Positions 8,317 to 16,502 of a stretch of 64,000 bases of DNA are shown here, in pieces. The stretch lies in contig NZ_LNUV01000006.1 of NCBI RefSeq assembly GCF_001512285.1, positions 1,538,361 to 1,602,360 on the forward strand, in the 5' to 3' direction. The notes beneath the pieces were generated by a model. It searched no databases. It had not been told where the DNA came from and worked only from the letters and a program-made list of their open reading frames with translations. Numbering within the stretch: the first letter of the stretch is position 1; every line of letters starts with the position of its first letter. The translations under genes and the position numbers were made by a program. Source of the stretch: Arthrobacter sp. EpRS71. GTDB lineage: Bacteria; Actinomycetota; Actinomycetes; Actinomycetales; Micrococcaceae.

Positions 8317-8366
8317 TCGACTTTAGATACGAAACGACTTTATTTCATAATCTAGTCGAAAGTCGA
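8317..8366. promoter_or_regulatory. Nested inverted repeats, candidate TetR operator
   Basis: The outer arms TCGACTTT (8317-8324) and AAAGTCGA (8359-8366) are perfect. Inside them TAGAT (8324-8328) and ATCTA (8350-8354) start a second, imperfect palindrome that includes GAAA and TTTC. The site lies directly before the TetR start and overlaps an AT-rich stretch likely to hold the promoter. Confidence 0.5.
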
Positions 8367-8448
8367 TCCACCGTCACATCGACTATCGTCGGCCACTTAT
8401 CTACCGCTCGCCCCGGTCACGACTCAGGTTCTGCAGTATTTAACGAAA

Positions 8449-8490
8449 AGGGTCCCTGTTCAGGAGTTCAAACTCCCGAACAGAGACCCT
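8449..8490 (-). terminator. Terminator of the tRNA-Leu gene
   Basis: The arms AGGGTCCCTGTTC and GAACAGAGACCCT form a long stem with one mismatch. On the minus strand the stem is followed by TTTTCGTT, matching an intrinsic terminator downstream of the tRNA. Confidence 0.75.
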
Positions 8491-8498
8491 GTTCTTTG

Positions 8499-8581
8499 TG
8501 CGCGGAGGGGGACTTGAACCCCCACCCCCTTTCGAGGACTAGCACCTCAAGCTAGCGCGTCTGCCATTCCGCCACCCGCGC
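8499..8581 (-). tRNA. tRNA-Leu (anticodon GAG)
   Basis: The 83-base gene folds as a class II tRNA. The acceptor arm is GCGCGGG paired with TCCGCGC plus discriminator A. The D arm contains GGCGGAATGGCAGACGCG. The anticodon stem CTAGC/GCTAG holds the loop TTGAGGT with GAG. A variable arm follows, then the T arm GGGGGTTCAAGTCCCCC. CCA is not encoded. It reads CTC and CTT leucine codons. Confidence 0.96.
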
Positions 8582-8712
8582 AAGGTGATCAGGAGAAATA
8601 ATGGTTCGTTTTTCTCCTTGACAGCGACAAAGACAATAACACGAACGGGACCAATCCGTAGATTCCAGGTGCATGAGAGCCCCACGGGTGACTCGCCGCT
8701 AGGGTTGGGGCC

Positions 8713-8883
8713 ATGGATGCCACACCTATAAGTGCCTTGGTTCTGACCGTTGTGTTCTCAGCGATCGCCCTGTATTTCCTGTACTTCGTGATCCGCGCCG
8801 GCGTGCGCGACGGCATTCTGCAGGCTGACAAAAAGCGCAGCGGGGAAGATGCCACCGCCCCGTCACGCCGTGCAGACTTTTGA
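8713..8883 (+). CDS. Small single-pass membrane protein
   Basis: The 56-residue reading frame begins MDATPISALVLTVV and has one hydrophobic segment at about residues 6-28. A basic region (RAGVRDGILQADKKR) and a short polar tail follow. The frame has the GC-rich codon use of its neighbours. It lies between the tRNA and the DUF1345 gene, 26 bases ahead of the latter. I do not recognise the family. It may be a membrane-anchored accessory peptide. Evidence is coding style and position only. Confidence 0.6.
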   Translation: MDATPISALVLTVVFSAIALYFLYFVIRAGVRDGILQADKKRSGEDATAPSRRADF

Positions 8884-8909
8884 GCTCCTCCACTGGCTAG
8901 GGTGAGCAC

Positions 8910-9569
8910 ATGCACAACGTCAGGGTGAAGCGGAGCCGGCTGCGCTTTGTGGTCATGGTTCTGGCCGGCGCGTCAGCGTTCGCCGCTACCGGCTCCTTAG
9001 GCAACTGGGTGGACGCTCCGGCAGTCGGCTGGGCCGTGGCCGCCCTGGTCTACGTTGCGTGGGTGTGGGTGGTGATTGCGCGGCTTGATCCTGTGGAGAC
9101 GCAGCACCATGCAACCTCGGAGGACCCTTCGCGGGGCGTCACAGACGTCCTCATACTCGTTGCCAACCTGGCCAGCCTTGCGGCTGTGGCCGCAGTAATC
9201 GTCGATTCGCATACGCAAGGAACCGGCGCACGTCTTTCCTCTGCAGCACTCGCACTGGCGTGCGTGGGATTGTCCTGGATGCTGGTCCAAACCCTCTTCA
9301 CGCTGCGCTACGCCGAGCTGTACTACAGCCAGGATGGCCGTGCCGGGGGTGAAGTGGGCGGTATCAGCTTCAATCAGGACCGCCCTCCGCAGTACACGGA
9401 CTTCGCCTATCTGGCCACGAGTTTGGGCATGACCTACCAGGTATCGGACACCAACCTCGGCAATCACACCATCCGGCTTGAGGCACTGAAACACAGCCTG
9501 CTGTCCTACTTGTTCGGAACGGTCATCCTGGCCGTCACCATCAACTTGGTCATCGGCCTGGCCCAGTAG
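8910..9569 (+). CDS. DUF1345-domain membrane protein
   Basis: The 219-residue protein has about five hydrophobic segments. The DUF1345 features are visible: LSWMLVQTLFTLRYAELYY near residue 110, then GGISFNQDRPPQYTDFAYLA, and a late segment LSYLFGTVILAVTINLV. The function of the family is unknown. It lies 26 bases after the small membrane protein and ends at a bidirectional hairpin. Confidence 0.88.
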   Translation: MHNVRVKRSRLRFVVMVLAGASAFAATGSLGNWVDAPAVGWAVAALVYVAWVWVVIARLDPVETQHHATSEDPSRGVTDVLILVANLASLAAVAAVIVDSHTQGTGARLSSAALALACVGLSWMLVQTLFTLRYAELYYSQDGRAGGEVGGISFNQDRPPQYTDFAYLATSLGMTYQVSDTNLGNHTIRLEALKHSLLSYLFGTVILAVTINLVIGLAQ

Positions 9570-9599
9570 CCGCACGCCGGTGCCCCTCTCCGGGACGGA

Positions 9600-9630
9600 A
9601 CAGCCGCCGTCGAGTATTGACGGCGGCTGT
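9600..9630. terminator. Bidirectional terminator between convergent genes
   Basis: ACAGCCGCCGTC and GACGGCGGCTGT are perfect 12-base arms around a seven-base loop (GAGTATT). The hairpin lies between the DUF1345 gene and the permease gene. Confidence 0.85.
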
Positions 9631-9655
9631 CCCCTTCAAGAAATAACGACGCCGA

Positions 9656-11062
9656 TCAGGAACCGGTCTTGGCGCGTTCGGCTTCCCCTCCAAGCTCCGG
9701 GGTTGAAGGTGTGGCGTTCTTTCGGCGGTAGCGGAGCACGCCGATTCCCACCACAATAGCGGCCAGCGCCAGCGACAGGAACAGTGATTCGCGGGTGGAC
9801 TCGATGATGACCATGCCGATGATCAGTGCCACGATGGCGCCTATAGTGACCCACGTGAGGTAAGGGAAGAGCCACATTTTGAGCTCAAGATCCTTGGCGG
9901 CGGCCCCCATTCGCTTGCGGAGGATCAACTGCGAGGTGGCAATGACCAACCACACAAACAGCGCGATGGCACCTGAGGTGTTCACCAGGAACAGGAACAC
10001 GGTGTCCGGGGCGATGTAGTTGGCTCCCACGGTGAGGAAGCCCACCACTGTGGATGCAAGTACTGCCGCAGCCGGAACGCCACGCTTGGAGATCTTCATC
10101 CAGGCGCGGGGCGCGTCGCCGCGCTGCGAGAGCGAGAAGAGCATGCGGCTGGCGGTGTAGAGGCCCGAGTTCAGGCAGGAAAGCACCGAGGTGAGGACAA
10201 CGATGTCCATGATGGTGCCGGCTCCCGGGATTCCGTAGAGCTCGATGACGGCGACGTAGGGGCTCTTGGCCACGGAAGCATCGTTCCAAGGCAGCAGGGT
10301 CACTACGATGGCAATGGAGCCGATGTAGAAGATCAGGATGCGCCACACGGTGGACTTCACTGCCTTCTTGACGGCGTCCACGGGGTTCTCTGACTCGCCG
10401 GCGGCGATGGTGGCGATTTCGGCGCCGAAGAAGGAGAAGACCACCACGAGGATGCCCGCGAGAACTGCACCTGGACCGTTGGGCATGAAGCCGCCCTGAT
10501 CCAGGAGGTTGACCACGCCGGGGGCGGAAACACCCGGCATGAAGCCGAGGATGGCCACGATGCCCGCGAGCAGGAAGATGACGATTGCCGCCACTTTGAT
10601 GGAAGCGAACCAGAATTCGAACTCACCGTAGGACTTCACGGATCCCAGGTTGGTCAGCGTGAGGAGCACCATGAGGATGAGCGCCCATACCCACTGATCC
10701 ACGCCGGGAACCCAGCGATGCATAATGGCGGCACCAGCCGTGGCTTCGATGCCCAGGACGATGATCCAGAACCAGGCGTAGAGCCAGCCGATGCTGAATC
10801 CGGCCCAACGGCCGAGCGCCTTGTCGGCATAGGTGGAGAAGGAACCTGTCTCAGGATTGGCCGCAGCCATCTCACCAAGCATGCGCATGACGAGGATGAC
10901 CACGAGGCCGGCGGCAAGGTAGGCCACCAGGATGCCCGGGCCTGCTTGCTGGATGGCTGCCCCGGACCCGACGAACAGCCCTGCTCCGATGACGCCGGCA
11001 ATGGCGATCATGGAGAGGTGACGTGGCTTCAGTGACTTGGAAAGCTGTTGGTCAGCGTGCAT
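9656..11062 (-). CDS. Amino-acid permease, GABA-permease type (APC superfamily)
   Basis: The 468-residue protein has 12 predicted membrane segments and the APC signature in the first helix, IAGVIGAGLFVGSG. Other AAT-type features are MLGEMAAANPETGSFSTYA and GGFMPNGPGAVLAGILVVVFSFFGAE. It is most like GabP and related transporters, but the substrate cannot be read directly. I chose the ATG at 11062 because GAAGGACGG lies about ten bases before it. An upstream in-frame start at 11119 has no such site. A 22-bp perfect palindrome lies about 165 bases upstream. Confidence 0.88.
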   Translation of the reverse strand: MHADQQLSKSLKPRHLSMIAIAGVIGAGLFVGSGAAIQQAGPGILVAYLAAGLVVILVMRMLGEMAAANPETGSFSTYADKALGRWAGFSIGWLYAWFWIIVLGIEATAGAAIMHRWVPGVDQWVWALILMVLLTLTNLGSVKSYGEFEFWFASIKVAAIVIFLLAGIVAILGFMPGVSAPGVVNLLDQGGFMPNGPGAVLAGILVVVFSFFGAEIATIAAGESENPVDAVKKAVKSTVWRILIFYIGSIAIVVTLLPWNDASVAKSPYVAVIELYGIPGAGTIMDIVVLTSVLSCLNSGLYTASRMLFSLSQRGDAPRAWMKISKRGVPAAAVLASTVVGFLTVGANYIAPDTVFLFLVNTSGAIALFVWLVIATSQLILRKRMGAAAKDLELKMWLFPYLTWVTIGAIVALIIGMVIIESTRESLFLSLALAAIVVGIGVLRYRRKNATPSTPELGGEAERAKTGS

Positions 11063-11225
11063 GGTTCTGCGCCGTCCTTCATTTTGGGGGTGGCCACAGT
11101 GGTGTGCCACGGGCCACATGACTACATCACGCTAACCTGCTGCACGGGCGTCGATCCTATGCAACCGAACAGTTTGACCACGCACAAACAGGGATAACGC
11201 ACAAAATGTAACCAAAGAAGCAATC

Positions 11226-11247
11226 AATGTTTCCTATAGGAAACATT
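11226..11247. promoter_or_regulatory. 22-bp perfect palindrome upstream of the GABA-type permease
   Basis: The half-site AATGTTTCCTA is followed directly by its reverse complement, with no spacer and no mismatch. It lies between the aminopeptidase stop and the permease promoter region. Such symmetry suits a dimeric repressor or activator. No regulator gene is adjacent. Confidence 0.6.
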
Positions 11248-11282
11248 TGAAATACCCCTGAAATGACTGCTTGAGGCTTTAC

Positions 11283-12590
11283 CTAGACCGTGGTCCGGAA
11301 GAACAACTCCGAAACGGTCGCCAAACTCTTCGGATCCTCCACTCCACACAGTTCCCTCGCGGAGTGCATGGACAGGAGCGGGATGCCCACGTCCACTGTC
11401 CTGATTCCCAGGCGGGTAGCCGTCAGAGGCCCGATGGTGGAACCACACGGAAGATCGTTGTTGGAAACGTACTCCTGATACGGGACACCGGACTCACCGC
11501 AGAGCCGGGCCCACAAAGCGGCTCCCGTGGCATCCGTTGCGTAGCGCTGGTTGGCGTTGATTTTGAGCAATGGACCGCCGTTCAACACCGGCCTGTTGGC
11601 GGGATCGTGCTTCTCCGCATAGTTCGGATGGACAGCGTGGCCCGCGTCCGCCGAGACACAGAACGACGCCGCTATGGCCTGCCGCCTTTGGCTCACCGAA
11701 GCACCCAGGCCGTCGGAGATCCGCACCAGGATGTCCTCGAGGATGGGTCCGCAGGCGCCGGAGCGCGAATTGGAACCGATCTCCTCATGGTCGAACGCCG
11801 CGAGGACAGCGATGGGGCCTGCCGCCGGAGCAGTGGATGCGTGCGCTATCAGAGCCAGCAGGCCCGCGTGGGTGGAGGAAAGATTGTCCAGTCGGCCGGA
11901 AGCGAAGAACTCACTCTTGGCCCCGAACACCGCAGGTGCCTGCGTGTCCGCCACAACGACGTCGTAACCGCCGATGTCCGCGGCATCAACACTGGCGCCT
12001 TCAACACGATCGGCAAGCAATCCCAAAAGGTCCTCGCCGGCAGGATCGCCCTGGCCGAAGATGGGGTTCATATGCTGCTGCTTGGACAGGTGGAGTCCGT
12101 TGTCATTGACGCCGCGGTCCAAGTGAATGGCAAGTTGTGGAAAGCGAAGAAGCGGACCGGTGGCGGTCAGGTGCTCGGTGCCGTCACGCAGGACCAATCG
12201 GCCGGCAAACTGCAATTCGCGGTCCAGCCAGGAGTTGAGCAACGGTCCGCCGTAGACCTCGACGCCCGCCTGCAGCCAGCCGAATTTACCGGTGGTGGGC
12301 TTCGGTTTCAGCTTGAAGGACGGTGAATCGGTGTGTGCGCCAAGAATGTTGAAACCAGTGGTGGGCCCGGCTTTTTCGGGCGTTACCCAAGCAATAAGTG
12401 CACCGTCACGAATCACATAGAACTTACCTGCTCCACCATCCCAAGGCTGGAGCTCATCCAATCCGGTGAAGCCGGCGGCGTCCAGGCGTCGCGCGGCCTC
12501 ATGCACCGCGTGGAAGCTGGATGGTGACGCCGACACGTATGCACCGAGGTCCTTGATGTGGTCACTTGTGGCGGAGGCATTCGAAGGCAT
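11283..12590 (-). CDS. M18-family aminopeptidase
   Basis: The 435-residue protein is a zinc-dependent aminopeptidase that removes N-terminal, often acidic, residues. Visible family motifs are LGAHTDSPSFKLKP (first zinc ligand), DHEEIGSNSRSGACG (ligand and catalytic acids), and SADAGHAVHPNY. The active form of the family is usually a dodecamer in the cytoplasm. The length matches the family. It is transcribed alone, with 220 bases between it and the downstream permease. Confidence 0.95.
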   Translation of the reverse strand: MPSNASATSDHIKDLGAYVSASPSSFHAVHEAARRLDAAGFTGLDELQPWDGGAGKFYVIRDGALIAWVTPEKAGPTTGFNILGAHTDSPSFKLKPKPTTGKFGWLQAGVEVYGGPLLNSWLDRELQFAGRLVLRDGTEHLTATGPLLRFPQLAIHLDRGVNDNGLHLSKQQHMNPIFGQGDPAGEDLLGLLADRVEGASVDAADIGGYDVVVADTQAPAVFGAKSEFFASGRLDNLSSTHAGLLALIAHASTAPAAGPIAVLAAFDHEEIGSNSRSGACGPILEDILVRISDGLGASVSQRRQAIAASFCVSADAGHAVHPNYAEKHDPANRPVLNGGPLLKINANQRYATDATGAALWARLCGESGVPYQEYVSNNDLPCGSTIGPLTATRLGIRTVDVGIPLLSMHSARELCGVEDPKSLATVSELFFRTTV

Positions 12591-12627
12591 GCCCCCGAGT
12601 CTAGCCCCGCTCCGGTTGCCGGCACGC

Positions 12628-13515
12628 CTATACGGTGACGTTCAGCGCGGCCGTGTATCCGCCCGCAACCGAGCCGGACATAGTCGCCAGTTGGTATATT
12701 CCGCCGTCGTCCCCAAACACGTTGTCCGAGGTCAGAGTGGTATTCGGGAAGTTCCGGGCACTTGATTCGTACCCGGAGGTGGCATACACCTCCTTGCATG
12801 CAGGCTCAGTGAGGGCGATTTGCGAGACGGCCAGGACCTGTCCGGCGGCCGTCGTGTTGCTCATGGATTCAAATACCTCAAAGTGAATATGAGGCCAGCG
12901 GCCGCTGTATGCACCCGGGAAGATGGTGGTGAAGGTGAGTTGCCCGTTGGAGTCGGCTTCCTGCACGCCGCGGAGGTAGTTCTCGTCCTCGAGGCCCGAA
13001 TCGTAGAGCGAGTATTTCCCGTCCTGGTCGCAATGCCAGGCGTACACGGCCGCGCCAGCCAAAGGGGCGCAACCATTGGAGTTGTCCAGAAGCGTCAAGG
13101 TAACCGTCAACGGCACGCCTTCGGCTTTGGTGGTGGACGTGCCGAAGCTGGACCGGATATCGCGACGAACCACTCCGGAGGCTTCAAGCACGTTCGGGCC
13201 GTTGGAACCATCGCCCGGGTAGGGTCCCAGCGTCTCCTCCGGGATCTCCACCCCGCACTCGGCGAAGGCACGGGTCACGGTGCTCGTGGCCGACGCGGAA
13301 GGTGACGCGGCCGCCGTCGTGCTTGCCGTGGGCGCGGCAGTAGCGCTGGCAGTGCTCGACGGCGGGGCGCTGCTGCCTCCCGTACTTGGCGTACAAGCCG
13401 CCAAGGCTGCTGCGGTGCCTGCCCCCAAGAGGAGCCCTAAGCTGCGACGCCGGCTCAAGAGAGTGGAGAGATCAAACTCAAGGCCGCGATCGTGGTTGGG
13501 GTGAGGAGTAGTCAT
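12628..13515 (-). CDS. Exported intradiol dioxygenase-like lipoprotein
   Basis: The 296-residue protein begins with a twin-arginine-type signal, SRRRSLGLLLGAGTAAALAAC, ending in a lipobox cysteine. A low-complexity Ser/Thr/Ala linker follows. The C-terminal domain (about residues 95-296) is like intradiol ring-cleavage dioxygenases: PGDGSNGPNVLEASGVVRRD, then a later PHIHFEVF. Tat export suits a metal-bound enzyme folded before transport. Substrate and catalytic competence are uncertain. I chose the ATG at 13515 rather than the longer frame, because the signal peptide then sits at the N-terminus. Confidence 0.85.
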   Translation of the reverse strand: MTTPHPNHDRGLEFDLSTLLSRRRSLGLLLGAGTAAALAACTPSTGGSSAPPSSTASATAAPTASTTAAASPSASATSTVTRAFAECGVEIPEETLGPYPGDGSNGPNVLEASGVVRRDIRSSFGTSTTKAEGVPLTVTLTLLDNSNGCAPLAGAAVYAWHCDQDGKYSLYDSGLEDENYLRGVQEADSNGQLTFTTIFPGAYSGRWPHIHFEVFESMSNTTAAGQVLAVSQIALTEPACKEVYATSGYESSARNFPNTTLTSDNVFGDDGGIYQLATMSGSVAGGYTAALNVTV

Positions 13516-13693
13516 GCATCCATGAAACGCGTCGCACCTATGGGTTGTACATGGGGAAACTGTGCAGGGACTGTGCAGATTCATCATCTCCTGGAGAGCA
13601 AGTGTGCAATATAGACAATTTTATATGCTTGTAATGCTCGTCACGTTGTGTCACGATGGCTCACAGAACGCATATCCACGGAAGGTTCCATCT

Positions 13694-14143
13694 ATGAAAA
13701 TCCAGCTGAAACCAGTGCGGAAGCTCCGCATCCACTGGCCAATCCCGGTAGAAACCATGACGCAGCTTGCCGGAGGTGACCTCTCCGCGCTGGAGGCGGA
13801 CGCCGGCATCTCATCCCTGCTGCACGCACTGACCGAAAGCCCCGAGCTGGGCGGCTTCGGCAACTACCATCATGTCTTCGAGTCCTCCGCGGGCTACGAG
13901 GGCTTCACTGTTGCCGAGGGCGCCAACCCCACACTGGGCCGGGTAGGGCAGCGGACCATTTCGCCGACCTTCGTTTTCACCTCCTATTTCGATGACTCTT
14001 TGGAGGACGACGCCGTCCACCAGCTCGTTCAAAGGATCGTGGATATCCACCCATGGGAGGTCCCCGTGATAGAAGTATCAGGGCCCCTGAGCGTCTCCAG
14101 CAGCGTGCTGGCCCCGGTTGCCCAAAGCCGCGTGGCATCATGA
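13694..14143 (+). CDS. Protein of unknown function linked to a cyclase-family hydrolase
   Basis: I do not recognise this 149-residue protein. It starts at an ATG behind GGAAGG and ends in a four-base ATGA overlap with the next gene. It has no membrane segments. Its late segment DIHPWEVPVIEV resembles the HPYEVP motif of CutA-like proteins and, less closely, HPYEE of NIF3-like proteins. This hints at a ferredoxin-like, trimer-forming fold, but that is inference. The tight coupling suggests it acts with the following enzyme, perhaps as a subunit. Confidence 0.65.
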   Translation: MKIQLKPVRKLRIHWPIPVETMTQLAGGDLSALEADAGISSLLHALTESPELGGFGNYHHVFESSAGYEGFTVAEGANPTLGRVGQRTISPTFVFTSYFDDSLEDDAVHQLVQRIVDIHPWEVPVIEVSGPLSVSSSVLAPVAQSRVAS

Positions 14144-14880
14144 CCACGGGACTTTGGCAGGAGCTCGCTCCCCTGCTCCGCAACAGAACCTTCACGGACC
14201 TCACGCACGCCTTCCATCCTGGCCAGCCGCGGTTTGCCGCTTTCCCGGATGAATCCCGCGAGGCCCTCTTCGATATGGAGAAGGGCGACGGCTTCACTGC
14301 CCACCGCTACTCAATAGTGGGCCAGTGGGGCACCCACGTCGATCCGCCGTCGCACTTCATCCGCGGCGGGCGGACGCTGGACCAGATACCCGTGGAAGAG
14401 ATGGTTCTCCCGCTGGTGGTGCTCGATATCAGCGGCCGCGTTGAAAACGACGACGACGCCGTCCCCACCATGGCGGACGTCCTCGCCTGGGAAGCACAGT
14501 ACGGTCAAGTCCCCGAGGGATCCTTTGTTGCCCTCCGGACCGGATGGAGCAACCGCTGGCCCAACCCGGATGCCATGGCGAACAAGGACGACGACGGCCT
14601 GAGCCACACGCCCGGATGGTCCCGGGAAGTCCTTGAATACCTGATCGAACAGCGGGGCGCGGCCGCAGTCGGCCACGAGCAGACGGATACGGACCCCGGC
14701 CTCGCCACGTCCCGCCAGGACTTCAGCTTGGAAACGTACGTCCTGGCCCGCAACAAGTGGCAGATAGAGCTGCTGGCCAACCTCGATTCCCTGCCGGAAT
14801 CAGGCGCTGTACTGATCGCCACGTGGGCCAAACCCCTGGGCGGCAGCGGATTCCCTGCCAGGGTCTTTGCCATCCACTGA
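14140..14880 (+). CDS. Cyclase-family hydrolase (kynurenine-formamidase/isatin-hydrolase type)
   Basis: The 246-residue protein has the cyclase-family pattern. It begins with TDLTHAFHPGQPRF, then carries the metal motif GQWGTHVDPPSHF (HxxxxD-type) near residue 58. Later VALRTGWS and the acid/base segment GHEQTDTD appear. Relatives open cyclic or formylated amides with Zn or Mn. The first residues overlap the upstream gene by four bases. The likely regulator, an IclR, follows 25 bases later. The substrate is unknown. Confidence 0.82.
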   Translation: MTTGLWQELAPLLRNRTFTDLTHAFHPGQPRFAAFPDESREALFDMEKGDGFTAHRYSIVGQWGTHVDPPSHFIRGGRTLDQIPVEEMVLPLVVLDISGRVENDDDAVPTMADVLAWEAQYGQVPEGSFVALRTGWSNRWPNPDAMANKDDDGLSHTPGWSREVLEYLIEQRGAAAVGHEQTDTDPGLATSRQDFSLETYVLARNKWQIELLANLDSLPESGAVLIATWAKPLGGSGFPARVFAIH

Positions 14881-14905
14881 TTGAAGGGGTGGCTAGAATC
14901 GATCC

Positions 14906-15706
14906 ATGTCTAAGACCTCCAGCATGGGCCGCGGCATGATGGCCGTCCTCGCCGTCGGAGCCCGTCATGCTTCCGGCCATGCCGGAGCGACCGTGGCCGA
15001 CGTCGCAGGCCTCCTGGACAAGGACCGGAGCCAGGTTTCGCGAAGCCTCAAAGGTGCGCAGCAGGCTGGTTTCCTGACGCGGTCCGAGCAACGCGAGTAC
15101 AGCCTGGACTGGTCCATCCTGGCCGACGCGCAACTGGTGACGGAACAGCGCCTCAAGACCAACGGCCTGACCGCCCTGGAGGGACTGGCCGCCGAAACCA
15201 GCGAAGCCTGCTTCCTTGGCGTGCTGAGCGGAAACAGTACAGTCACCATTGCCGAGCAGGTGCCTGCCAGCGCCAATCTCGTTGGCTCGTGGCTGGGCCG
15301 CCCCTACCCTGCCTACTGCAGTGACGCAGGCCAGGCTCTACTGTGGGACGCCTCGGATGAAGAAGTGCGGAAGATTTTCGAATCGGTGGACTTCGCCCAG
15401 CACGGACCCAACACCCCGGTGTCCGTGGACGACTTCCTGGACCGGCTCCGCACTGCACGTGAACGCGGATATTCGATTGTTGACGAGGAAGCCGAGCCGG
15501 GCCTCTACTCCCTGGCCGCACCCATCCGGGACTTCAAAGGCGAAGTAGCGGCTGCCCTGCAGATCGTTGGCCCCAAATCGCGGCTGGAACCGCAGCGCGA
15601 AAGCCTTGCTATCGCCCTGCGCTCGTGGAGTGAGTGGCTCGAATCAACCGCAGGCGGGCGGATAAGGGCCGCGGATACCCTGCCCGGGTCCATCGGAAAC
15701 AGCTAG
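14906..15706 (+). CDS. IclR-family transcriptional regulator
   Basis: The 266-residue protein has an N-terminal winged helix (ATVADVAGLLDKDRSQVSRSL and KGAQQAGFLTRS). The IclR effector domain follows, with GRPYPAYCSDAGQALLWD and RERGYSIVDEEAEPGLYSLAAPI. It is the last gene of the 13694-15706 unit. It probably controls that unit in response to an aromatic or amide-type metabolite. It converges on another IclR gene and their ends overlap by a few bases. Confidence 0.9.
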   Translation: MSKTSSMGRGMMAVLAVGARHASGHAGATVADVAGLLDKDRSQVSRSLKGAQQAGFLTRSEQREYSLDWSILADAQLVTEQRLKTNGLTALEGLAAETSEACFLGVLSGNSTVTIAEQVPASANLVGSWLGRPYPAYCSDAGQALLWDASDEEVRKIFESVDFAQHGPNTPVSVDDFLDRLRTARERGYSIVDEEAEPGLYSLAAPIRDFKGEVAAALQIVGPKSRLEPQRESLAIALRSWSEWLESTAGGRIRAADTLPGSIGNS

Positions 15707-16467
15707 TCCTGGGGCGTCCCGCCCAATCGCTGCGCGGCCGAATGAAGAACCGGGGCGATCTCCCGGGCGCCGTTTTCCATCTGTGACCTGCTCCCCAGGA
15801 CGCTGAGGGCTCCCAGGATATTCCCGTCTGCCGAGCGGACGGGGACAGCCAGTTCCCAGACGTCGTGCTCAAACTCCTCCGCGGCCACAACAACTCCGCC
15901 TGGCTTGTCCCGCGCCATCAGGTCCGTGACTTCCGCCGCGGAATGCGCCGCAGCGGGGCCTCCCGTGCCAATGAAGTTCACGCCCTGGAGCAGGGATTCC
16001 AAGTCCGCGGGAGTGTGGTCCCAGAGCAAGGCACGCCCGGCTCCCGTGCACCACACAGGCGTGACCATTCCGGGCTTGGCAAAGCCACCCAGTACTGAGT
16101 TATTGGTTGAGGATCGCAGCAGAAGGACCCGGACACCCTGCCGCACGGAGAGCCGGGACCTCAGGCCCAGGCTGGACACCAACTCTTCGAGCTCTGCCCG
16201 GGATTCCTGGACCCAGCCAACGTTGAGGGAGGCGGCCAGGCTGAAGAAACCCGGTCCTGCGCGGAAGGGGCCGCGGTCCACCCTTTCCAGCAATCCCAAG
16301 TCACACAGTTCCTGCGCCAAGCGTGAGACGCGGCTCTGCTCCATGTCCAGTTCGGCGGCCAGCTGGGAGACTCCCAGCAGCTGGCGGCCCTGTTTTTCGC
16401 GGTCAGTAACCAGCCGGACCAGGCGCAGGCCTTGCGCCAAAGACGAAGCTTCCGGAGACACCTCCAC
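15703..16467 (-). CDS. IclR-family transcriptional regulator (permease-racemase operon)
   Basis: The 254-residue protein has an N-terminal HTH (LLGVSQLAAELDMEQSRVSRL) and an IclR effector domain with VWCTGAGRALLWD near residue 120. I chose the GTG at 16467 because AAGGAG lies seven bases before it. An upstream GTG at 16491 has no such site. It is the third gene of the minus-strand unit permease-racemase-IclR and so is likely to control it. It belongs to a different IclR branch than its convergent neighbour. Confidence 0.87.
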   Translation of the reverse strand: MEVSPEASSLAQGLRLVRLVTDREKQGRQLLGVSQLAAELDMEQSRVSRLAQELCDLGLLERVDRGPFRAGPGFFSLAASLNVGWVQESRAELEELVSSLGLRSRLSVRQGVRVLLLRSSTNNSVLGGFAKPGMVTPVWCTGAGRALLWDHTPADLESLLQGVNFIGTGGPAAAHSAAEVTDLMARDKPGGVVVAAEEFEHDVWELAVPVRSADGNILGALSVLGSRSQMENGAREIAPVLHSAAQRLGGTPQD

Positions 16468-16502
16468 TGATCCGCTCCTTCCACCAAGCACTCACGCCAT
16501 TC

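Noticed and set aside
13600..13640. AT-rich imperfect palindrome upstream of the unknown 149-residue gene
   Set aside because: The symmetry is poor and no regulator motif could be assigned. It may simply be the promoter.
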